The translations under genes were made by a program, and so were the position numbers. Shown here one piece after another: positions 12,601 through 23,700 of a DNA stretch of 64,000 nucleotides (its first letter is position 1; every line of letters starts with the position of its first letter). The notes below the pieces were generated by a model. The model searched no databases. It was not told the origin of the DNA and saw only the letters and a list, made by a program, of their open reading frames with translations. This stretch comes from Bimastos eiseni (lineage: Eukaryota; Annelida; Clitellata; Crassiclitellata; Lumbricidae), in contig OY365817.1 of the NCBI GenBank assembly GCA_959347315.1, positions 2,638,295 through 2,702,294 of the forward strand. Direction: 5' to 3'.

Positions 12601-15600
12601 CTATGCATAATGTTTACCAAGATCACCCCATTCAATTCCCTCACCTCACATACACAATTGTCAATAAAATCAATCCATAAGAAACAAAACAAGACCTTCG
12701 TAACTGTTGCACATTTTAACAATTAATTTTCACACATCAAAAACCAAAAAAACTAAATTTGTTTAGGACTACATTTACACAACTTTTCCCTTACTAATAA
12801 GGTTTACAAGCATTTAAACTTTACTTTGCATGCAACCATCACTTGGTAAATTCTTTGTATTAAAATCCATTTTATATAAAACATATGCATCTTTTAATGT
12901 GCTAGAGATGTTCTCTTTTCTACAATCTGTCAATAAATGGTTAATATTTTCTGTGACATTACATAAGCAACTAAGTCCAGTTTCATGTTTCTTCATAAGA
13001 AGAAGTCTTTCATTTAGATTTACTTTTCCTAATCTTAATCTTGATATTTGAACCTCTTTCCTTCTATTTGGGTCAGTGAATTTTAAGCACGTGTCCACCA
13101 CAGGACAAATATATTTATAATGCTGACCGTTGGAATCACTGTCATATTCCCTCTGCCATTCATTAACTACATGAGATTTTATAATGGAAAAGATTTCTTA
13201 TAATTCTAAATAATTTGTTGAATTTATAAAAGGCAAATTAAGAGGTTGTTTGCTAAAGCATCTGCTTTTTCATTACCTAATATATTAACAAGACTAAGAA
13301 TCCAAATTAAACATATGTTACTCATCTTAATTTGATTCATTGCTACCATTGTTTCCTGTAAACTGAGTGGTCTAGAGTGTGAATAGTTACTTTTTATAGA
13401 AGTAAGAGCACTCAAACAGTCTGAAAAAACAGCAAATTTCTTATTAGTTTGGTTTTCATTCTCTGATATCCATAACAAAAAACATTAATTGAATGGGTGG
13501 ATCCAGGGTTTAACGACAGCTTATGACAACAGAGGCCGTTGCCGTCAACATAAATTTGCTTGGGGTATTGCAGCACTTACATCGTATATGGCTTATATGC
13601 ATCTCCCCATTCGCCAATCTTCATCCCTCATCATCCATCCATACATCTATGCTTGATCTCTTATTTTGTCCGTCTAGTGGGTGTGACCTCGTTCCAATAC
13701 ATCACTGGCTTGAACTAATTTCCGCTCCTTTCCAGTCTCCACTTTCTGATGATGTTCTGTGTTTCCATTTGACATATTTCATTAACTCCCATTTCCATAG
13801 CTTACCACACATAGTATTTTGAAAGTACATGCCTAGTCGTTATCTTTCTCCGTTTTGCTTAAGCGAGTCCTTTTCTGTCTTTTCAACCATAATTATTTAA
13901 GCCTAGCACAACGATGTTCTTCCACCCAATTATTCCCAGATCATTATATGGAACTATATACTGATTTTTTCGAATCAAATTGCTACTTCAATTGTTCACC
14001 GTTGCTCACATAGGTAGAACTATTTCTGCGTTTTTGTCATATTGTTTTCGTTCTAAATAAACGGAGTGCCTTCGTCGTCATTGGCCTCGAATTGTCCGAG
14101 TAGGTTGCTGACATTAGATGCTTAAATTAAAAAATTTTTACAAGTTTATTTTACAATTCTAACCACAGCTATCACTCATCTTAACATTTCCATGTTGTTG
14201 TTTGATTGTTTTTCGCTTGGACACCTTTTAATCGCTTACTTCCTACGCTATATATATTTCGATTTTCTTTCAATATCCAACGTGTTGTAACATATAAATC
14301 GTTAGCATGGTTACTAAGGTTGGACCAAATTCAATGGCTATGGAGGCCAAACAATTCTGTACATAACTGGGCAATGCTTTTTTATTATATAGCGGCACAT
14401 AATAATAATGAAGAATTATTAAGATGCATGTAGGACACGGCAGCAGACTGGCTAGGGTGCTCACCGTGAATGAGGGCAGAGCAGGTGTCTGATAATTGAT
14501 GTGTAGAACTTTAAACAAATCCTTCACTCACAATTGGCCAGCGCCATCGAATGATGCTTCATTATTAGGCCTTTATTGCAGCAGAGCTTAATAAAAATAG
14601 TATAAATTATTATAATAATGACAATAATTATAAATGATAAAGGATGAATTATAATGTGAACTAATAAATACCAGTGCGAAACGCCCTGTGGGTAATGTGT
14701 AAATAGTAGTATGTACTAGATAGTAGTAAATACTAATGAATAATAATAATAATAAATGAATTAATAAATAATAACTGAATAAATAATAAATTGACAAATA
14801 ATAAATAAATTAATATTATACTGATAAATAATATATTAATATACAATATGTAAATAAGGGTTTAATTATGAATGAATAAATAATGAATTAATATTGATAT
14901 ATAATGTTTTGATAAAAACGTTTTGCTTTCTGTAGGCAATTTGCACTTTTCCTATTTGGCATCTGCGGATGAGCAGAATGGACGTCTGTACAAATGCAAA
15001 ATCTTCAATAACATCATGGATGTAACGATTGGAGGAAGCTATACTCGGCTCAGAGTTACACCAGGTATTCTGTCAACTGTTACTTGTTGATTCATGGGAT
15101 GGTAAAGTAATTGTATTGTGTTTACAGATTGATATAGCTCCTCTCCCTTTACAACCTAAACGGAGGTGCTCCCAGTGCGAAACGCCCTGTGGGTAATGTA
15201 CACTAAATGAACCTTGGGTATGTGATGCTTATTATGGTGTGTGCAAATAACGTCTAGTGAGGCAGGCAGGCAGGGCAGGATGAGGGTAGGGAAAATGGAT
15301 TAGGAAGGGGAGTTCAGATAATTTGGGAAGGAAAAACAGATAAGAAAGGTATAAGGTTAGTTTGGTAAATGGGCAAAGAAGGTAGGTTTATAGTAAGTTT
15401 AGAGGGGAAAATGATGAGGAAGGTGAGGCTGAGGCATGTTGGGAATGAGAAAAAGTGAGGATGGTAAGATCGAGGTAAGTTATTAAGGATAAAAGGATAA
15501 AGAAGGTGAGGCTAAGGTAAGTCGGGAGAGGAAACAGGTATGGTTTAGGTAAGTCAAGAATGAAATGAGGTGAGGAAGGGGAGTTTAATGTAAGTTAGGA

Positions 15601-17705
15601 AGGAAAAAATAGTAAGGAATGTCAGGTTATGGCAAATCTGAAAGGGAAAATGGAGTTAGGAAGGTTAGGTAAAGATGAATGATTGCTTGTGATATTACAT
15701 GTGCTAACAGTTTCTTCAATCAATTTGAACTGTTATCCTCTGTTTGCTGTAGATTATAGAATATAAATTCCATTAGCTCAGTGTGTTGGTCGAGTGCTGT
15801 TCGAGAGGTCGGGGATTCAAATTCCCACCCCATCTACACCCTTAATCAACTCAGCTACAGTGAGTTTAATGATAGTACACCACACCGTCAGTGGGAAGAG
15901 GATAGGCGAGGGAGAAGACTGATGACCACCTGCCCCTCCTATACCGAGACTTAGAAATAATGAAGATGTTGATAATTTAGGGCTAGCTTAAGGGTCTGCT
16001 CTAGTTCTATGCTCTTGTAATGTAATGTAATAGCAGATTTATTTATACATTCCTCTTCGACGTAAAGCTGCAATAGAGCAGATTGGTTTTTTCAATTGCA
16101 TTTCTATTCATGTGATTGCTTCCTTGTGACAGTTGCAACTGTTGCATCATTCGCTCCAAAGAAGTTGTTCTCTTCGAACAGTTCTCTCGTGGGACTCGAA
16201 GGACTCGACATCACACTGCGATGCTTCTTCTCTGGCAAGTAAGTCCAATCGCAAGATAGGCACTCACGCACTTCCCATTTAAGACCCTTCTAAGTTCCTC
16301 CCACTTCCCATTTAAAGCCCTTCTAAGTTCTTAATACTCTCCTTTCATTTGTATTGCACGTTTGAGTGAAGCACTTGCGTTTCAACACAAAGGATATGGT
16401 TCAATCCCTCTCCTGAAAGGGTTACTGTCTTGAGTCCTTTGACAAAGTCCTTCACTCACAATTGTTCGGTGTTATCGACTGATGTTTATGTTCATTAGAT
16501 AGTGGCGCTCAATAAATGCATTTATGTGATGACGAGTGACACTCATTCGATCTACAAATTTATGTAGCACCTTTGCAGGGGTAGCACTCCGTTATAGCGT
16601 TATAGTACCTTTGCAGGGGTAGCACTCCGTTATAGCGTTATAGTACCTTTGCAGGGGTAGCACTCCGTTATAGCGTTATAGTACCTTTGCAGGGGTAGCA
16701 CTCCGTTATAGCGTTATAGTACCTTTGCAGGGGTAGCACTCCGTTATAGCGTTATAGTACCTTTGCAGGGGTAGCACTCCGTTATAGCGTTATAGTACCT
16801 TTGCAGGGGTAGCACTCCGTTATAGCGTTATAGTACCTTTGCAGGGGTAGCACTCCGTTATAGCGTTATAGTACCTTTGCAGGGGTAGCACTCCGTTATA
16901 GCGTTATAGTACCTTTGCAGGGGTAGCACTCCGTTATAGCGTTATAGTACCTTTGCAGGGGTAGCACTCCGTTATAGCGTTATAGTACCTTTGCAGGGGT
17001 AGCACTCCGTTATAGCGTTATAGTACCTTTGCAGGGGTAGCACTCCGTTATAGCGTTATAGTACCTTTGCAGGGGTAGCACTCCGTTATAGCGTTATAGT
17101 ACCTTTGCAGGGGTAGCACTCCGTTATAGCGTTATAGTACCTTTGCAGGGGTAGCACTCCGTTATAGCGTTATAGTACCTTTGCAGGGGTAGCACTCCGT
17201 TATAGCGTTATAGTACCTTTGCAGGGGTAGCACTCCGTTATAGCGTTATAGTACCTTTGCAGGGGTAGCACTCCGTTATAGCGTTATAGTACCTTTGCAG
17301 GGGTAGCACTCCGTTATAGCGTTATAGTACCTTTGCAGGGGTAGCACTCCGTTATAGCGTTATAGTACCTTTGCAGGGGTAGCACTCCGTTATAGTGTTC
17401 TGTACCCAAATGAGGTCAAAGTGAACAGTTTTCCAAGTGTGTGTCATGCTGAACTGTTTATGTTTGCATATATTTCTGTTTGTGTTTGTGTTTCTCTTAA
17501 TGTTTACATTTGTATTACATTGTATTTAGGCATTTGTAAGGTGTGGCTTAGGTTCCTATAGTAGGATAAATCGTTCAGAAGCACTGGCTGTGTGCAGGGT
17601 CCCATGAAAAATGATAACTGGTTTTGAGAAAAGCAAAAGAGGATGAGAGACTGTTATATAGAATTTTAGAGCAAAGAGAATGAGAAGGCATGAGAGAGAC
17701 AGACC

Positions 17706-17748
<43 letters not shown>

Positions 17749-20700
17749 CAATTGAAGCAAAGGATCGAGGCTTAGCCATATATGAATATTTGTATGATTG
17801 ATTATCTGCATGTATGTAAACTGTGTGTAAATACATGTTGCATGTGTTTAGATGTATAACTCAACAAGCATTATGCTATCTATTTATGTAATTTATATAG
17901 CACCCCTTCAGGTTAGCTGTATATTAAGCTCTGCATTGCATAGCAACTTTTAAATTGCCTCTCTGAGCACTATATTGAGAGGCGCTCCCGATCCAGGTCC
18001 GCCCTAGTAAAGTCCTGAGAAGTTCATTGAATGTGCTGAAGGGTGCGGGCAAGAGAGAACACGGGTCAGAGGGAAGACTATTCCAAAGACTGACTGGTAC
18101 CGACAGTTTTAGAAAGCTCTATTCTGTCTTGTGTCAGTGTGAGCATGTGGCGCCAGTGAAGAGATCGGTACCCACAGCTAGGCGAAGTTAAGGTAATGAG
18201 CTGGTGCTGCCTGTAATATATGTGTCACTAGGTTGATTGCTGATCGATGGCTTGAAGCTGAAGCTATGAGCTTGTTATTGCTTTTCATATTCAGACCTGA
18301 TCCGTTGATTTCATGGTCAAAGGCAAATGCTTCGCTTCCAATTGGTCGATACGCTGTCAAGAACTTTAATACGGAATTGACGCTGAGCAATCTTCTACCA
18401 ACCGACGAGGGAAGGTATCACTGCAACGCACAGAACACAGAGAATCAGAATGTTAGGGAGCACATTGATGTCAAAATTGAAGGTATTGTTTTTACCTCTG
18501 TTCAAACTGCATTTGCCTCTGTCATCTCTCAGTTGAAGCTGCTTTAAGTTACCTTAAGTCAAATTTGAAGGTAATTTGACAATGGTATGTGCTGCGTTTA
18601 AATATATTTTGCACTCATTTCAGGCTTCTTAAGTTACCCTGAGTAAAAATTAATTTGCCTCTGTTCAACACTCATTTTATTCTGCTTTCAGTTAATTGAT
18701 GTCAAAATTGAAGGTAGTTGGGCAATGGCAACTGAGTTATTTCTATAATATGTTTTTTACTGTTTTCCCTGTAGCCATATGATGCAATGGCAATTTGAGA
18801 ATTAGCCGAGCGACATTAATAGCCTGGACTGTAACACAGAGATTGTCTTTTGAGTGAAAAATTGAAGAATTGTTATCATTAGGAGATTGATAGTTTCAAA
18901 CTTGCAATTGTGAAGGTTTTCTAATTTGTAATTTGTAACTTGTTTTTGCATTCAGCTATTCCAGTATTTCGCAATTTGTCGAGTCAACCGGTGGATGTGA
19001 ATGTAACGGAAGGTTCGGATGTTGTCATGAACTGCAAGGCATACGCTAAGCCAAAGGCAACAGTCGAATGGATGCGAAATGGGGAGATTCTTGATCGTGA
19101 GTTCATTTACAATCCCTCAAGATAGATATATATGTACTGTCTGGACTCCCTTACATGCTTACACTTTATTGAGTCATTAATTGTGAGAATTTATATAAAG
19201 CCTCTTCAAGGGGAGTACTCGGAGGTGCTTCCAACCCGGACGTGCGGTTCCGTTGTGGTCTTATGTCGACAAGGCTATCGAGTACAGAGTGGTGTTGAAT
19301 ATTTGCTCTTTTGGCATTATCCCTTTTAACACATAACCTGGTTAAGGTGCCCCCTGCTCCTCATTCACTGTCAACTATGCATTAGTAAGTTGAGACTGTG
19401 AATGCGTACTTTGATTGTACTTTGCTGTGAGCCTGTTTTAATCAAATGCTTTCTTAATGTTCACATGCCAGGGACTAGGTTTAATAAATGGAGAACTTCA
19501 ATGACAATGTCAAAATTGTGATTGCAAATTAATATGGCTTCACTTCGAGAGACCTGTTCGAAGTGCTTCCGAACTAACACAGAGAAACCACAATAGAACA
19601 AATTGGTCTATAAGTGCTTGCGGAAGAGAGACAAAGGCAGACTCCTGCTGCTGGTTCTTAGGCAGCATGGGTCCAGAAGGATGGGCCATTGAAATTATGT
19701 TCATGACAACAGTCTGGTGACTAATCTTTACATGTGTATGTGCAATGTATGACTGTATGCATGAGGTGGTACAGTAGCTGAATGGCCTGTAATCTGTAAG
19801 CTGTAATGTGTGGAGTACGGGTCAATCTTCCACCTGTGCTGTCACTGTTTTAGGACTTTGAGCAAGGGCTTCACTCACAATAGCTCAGTGCTGAACAAAA
19901 ATACATTTGTATCTTCAGAAGGTGCTGCTCTCTCTCTCTACCCTGCTGCCTTCCTGAAGCGTTGTAGACTGCTTTTCTCTGTTTAGCTTTGTTTAGCTTT
20001 TTGAGTTGTGAGCCCTCTGATTTGAGTGGCGCTATATAAATGCTCCATTACAATTACATTTGTACTGTATTGTTACAAGTTGCCTGTAGGCTATATTCAG
20101 GGAAAGTGCAATTGAAATCCCCAAATTAATTATGCAGAAACAGCATAGCAAATAAGACCTTTTAAACAGAAAGCAGAAATGTTGTGATATGATTCAATCA
20201 TCAAGCAATAAATACATTAATTGGCTAATAAAGCTGAAACGAAAACGACAAGAAGTCCTGCTAACAGGATCAACAATTTCCAATTACAGCTTTCAAGGCA
20301 ACTCTTAAAATGGCCACATTATTAAATTACATGACTATTGAGTTTTCGGTAACTGCAATAGAGTTAGGTGTGAAATACTTTTCTCATTAAACTTAGCAGC
20401 CCAACGTAGCTGAAAGTTAACAGATAACCGCTACTTTATACTTCTCAGAGGTTCTTCAAAGGCGCTGTATAAACTGTTCTGTTGTTTTCTTCATTTGTTC
20501 ACTACAGCTGAGAACCTTCCACAAAAATTTCGACTTTCACCCGATGGAGAAACGTTAACAATATCGAATGTCTGTAAGACTTGTCCAGATGGTGTTTCTG
20601 ATCTGATGGTCATTCAATGCACAGCCAGTAACATCCACGGATACACACTTGCTGATGGATACATCAACGTTATTCGTATGTAAATGATGGATCAATATAA

Positions 20701-23700
20701 ATCAATTTATATTCCAAAGCCTAGAGAGTCGTATGTTGATCTACTCTGATAAGAAGTGTACCTGAAACTTCTTTCAGCATTTGGAAAGATGCACAGCTTT
20801 GCAATAACTGAAATTTAAAAGTAAACTATGCTTATATTTACTTTTGTTTATATATTTATTGTGACATTTGATACCGCCCTGCTTCCAACATCTTTTGCGT
20901 AGAAGTGCACCCGCCTCGACTGCGCAATTGCAGTTGTACTACAGAGCAATTGTGCGCGAAGGACATGCTCAAGGGCTCAGCGCACGCTAAGTGTTACGGG
21001 TCGACAACTCTAACCGATTGGCCACCGTGCCGCAATGGCAAGTGTTGTAAACTGGTTAGAACCAGTAAGAAGTGGAATAATATAGAGTTCATATTTTGTA
21101 ATCTTACATTTGTGAAGCATATGAGTAAGAAACCTTTTCAAACTACACAACACCGAATGGAATACCTTCGGCTGATCCTTTACGCATTAGATACCGACAG
21201 AACAAATGTCGCCAATTACATGTATGGTCTTAAGCTGCCATTGACCTAGACATAACCATGCATTACATTAATTGGTTTTCCTAAGAAGAGTACCGACTGC
21301 ATTCAATGCACTTATTATAGTTATCTATCGGTAATTGAAAATGGTGTAAATCCTTTAATGTGTTTGTTGAACAGACAAAACAGAGCTGACGCTCTCACCA
21401 GAGAACATTACGATGAGCGTGGAAGAGGAGACGAGCGATTTCTTTTTTGACGCAAAGACAGACGACCTCACTCCCCTAACAATACGTTGGTTCCAACTTC
21501 ATGAGGATGGATCGCGACAGCTTCTCTACTCAGAGCTCCCGTACGTGAAAATGTTGGACGGTGGAAGGCAGATCAGTTTTTACCTTCCACACAACGCGAC
21601 GCAGCGGAAAAGATATAGCGGAAAATACGAAGCGGTCGCAAATAATTCCTACAGTGTGGTACGCGTCGAGGTCTTCCTTGAGGCAGAGGAAATTCCTCCA
21701 CCGCTGCAAACACGTGAGATATTGTTTTGAGTATGAGTGTTTGTGTGTGTGTGTGTGTGCGTGTGTGCATGCTTATGTAATTGTTGTGAGCTGTTAGAAG
21801 AATGGAAAGAAGATGAGCAGTTCCTTTGGCTAGTGCGAAGTCCTTTAACTAGGCTAGCTTTAATCTGACAGAATAGAGATTTCTCAATGGTTGTTCCCTG
21901 TGTTTTGAATAGCCTTCCATCTGACCTGTGCTCTCTCCCACAGGACCTATCTAGCTCTTTCTATAGACTCTCCTCTTTGGCTGGATATGGGTCAGGAGAG
22001 CTTCTGAATTGCAATCACAATGGGTGCTATATAAATGCAACATAAATTACATTTTGCCTGAGAGGCAGCAGCCATTTGTATGAAGTTTTAACGACTTCAG
22101 TCCTCTCCCTCGCTGTATCGTATTCCCACTGACAGTGTACTATAAGCTAAGCCGGGTGCAGGTGATTTCTATCCTGGTGTGGATTCAACCTCTGACCTTT
22201 CAGTTTACAGTCTAGCATGATAACCACTGCTCTATCGAGCAGCTCTATAATCAATTAACTTTTACAATTGCTTTCAATCAAGTATATTGAAGAAAGGTAT
22301 AGTTCACGATTTCATTATGTGTTTTATGATTGGAAATTAATCATTTCACAAAGTCTGATGTAACAATGCGTGCCACGAATTATAGCTGTTGTAACTGCTG
22401 TGATGAATTTTATGACTGTGTATTTTGTGAAGAGTTTACCTGAGCTATTTGCTGAAAGATATGATTACAATGGTGACCTTACGAAGAAATTACATATTAG
22501 AACATGATTAAAAAGCTACAGTAACTTCATCAGGAAATACAGTTTACTGCACATTCACATTCAGTTTATGCAACATAGACAATATTAGTGATACAGGCTC
22601 TTACAATATGTTCACACATGATAACTTTATTATGACATGCAGATTTTAGAACTTCACTACAAATAAATTTGTGGTAACTTCTGCAGAAAATGCAGTTTAC
22701 TGTTCATTTACCTACATCACAAAAAACACTGAACATGGTTAAATGTTTACAGTAGCAGGGTCCTCTTTATGTCCCTTTCTCTTGGACCCCTCTACTATGC
22801 AGTATCATGCTTTTTCGGTTGTGCTTGGAATAGCCTCTCAATAGGATCTTTGGCTCTTGCCTAAGAGCTATTTAACCTATCTTTATTCTACTCTGAAATC
22901 TCTCTTATTTGGCCAATGTTGGACCGGGAGTGCTTCTGAGTAGATTTCTTGAAGAGGCTCTATATTCATTGATTGTTTTATTGATTGATTGATTGATTGA
23001 TTAAAAATCTCAGTTTACGAATTTTCAAATAACTGTGATAATGAGGAGAATAATAATAAGAAATAATAGGATGATGCTTCACAAAAGACAGGTGACTGAG
23101 ACAGGTATATCTGCTCACAATATGAGCTTGCATGTTGCAGCTGGTCCAGTTATCGCCGGAATTGCTGAACTCTGGTGGATAATTGTTGTCGTCGTTGGCG
23201 TCTTCCTCATCTTTCTGCTTCTGCTTATCTGCTGCATCTGTTGCTATAGAAACCGTGGTGATGTCTACCCAGGTAATGATTCTCTCATCTATTGTCTGTT
23301 CATATAATAATAATAATATGGTAATACTTATGAAAACAATAGTTATAATAATATAAGAAGTCATAATACAATAATAACAATAATAATAATGTTCAACCTG
23401 GGCACTCATAATTTAAACAAAATTTCATCCACCCAAAACCAAGAAGTTGCATTTACCATATCTATATTTCTTGAAAATCTGCAAAAAAAAATTTCTTTTT
23501 AGTGGATAAGAAGGAGCGAAAGAGTGGACGAGACCCAGTGAAAGAGTTGGCCGACAGCGGATTCTTCGACTACCGAAGGCCGTAAGCTACAATCTCTTGA
23601 CTTTTCAACTTAAACTCTTGTAGTGTGACATATCAATTACGTCTGCCAGGATTTTCATTGGCATAGGTCGACGCATGTGACCTCAATATGGGTTCCATGT

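Larger units (their letters stand above)
7846..14935 (+). other. Intron 3 of the L1-type gene (7.1 kb), LINE-filled
   Basis: Holds an L2-like fragment near 8490-8700 (atttatatagcaccctttc), a CR1/Rex-like LINE (about 9090-12100), AT-rich sequence to 12800, an antisense RNase H LINE fragment (about 12800-13490), unassigned sequence at 13500-14430, a SINE tail at about 14440-14590 and an (AATAAAT)-rich stretch to 14900. No exon is seen. Confidence 0.65.
21714..23140 (+). other. Intron 9: site where fibronectin III exons would be expected
   Basis: Contains a GT microsatellite at 21738-21765, a LINE 3' end (about 21840-22060, frame LNSLPSDL...), an antisense tRNA-like SINE head (about 22150-22250) and another LINE 3' end (about 22750-22990) closing with (TTGA)n. 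I looked for FnIII patterns (W in strand B, YxxR/YxVxV, late Tyr) in this 1.4 kb and saw none. Confidence 0.65.

Noticed and set aside
15762..15850. tRNA gene candidate
   Set aside because: A-box and B-box-like words exist, but acceptor and anticodon stems do not pair; better explained as a SINE.
16565..17400. CRISPR-like array
   Set aside because: Repeats are directly head-to-tail with no spacers, in a eukaryotic intron; it is a minisatellite.
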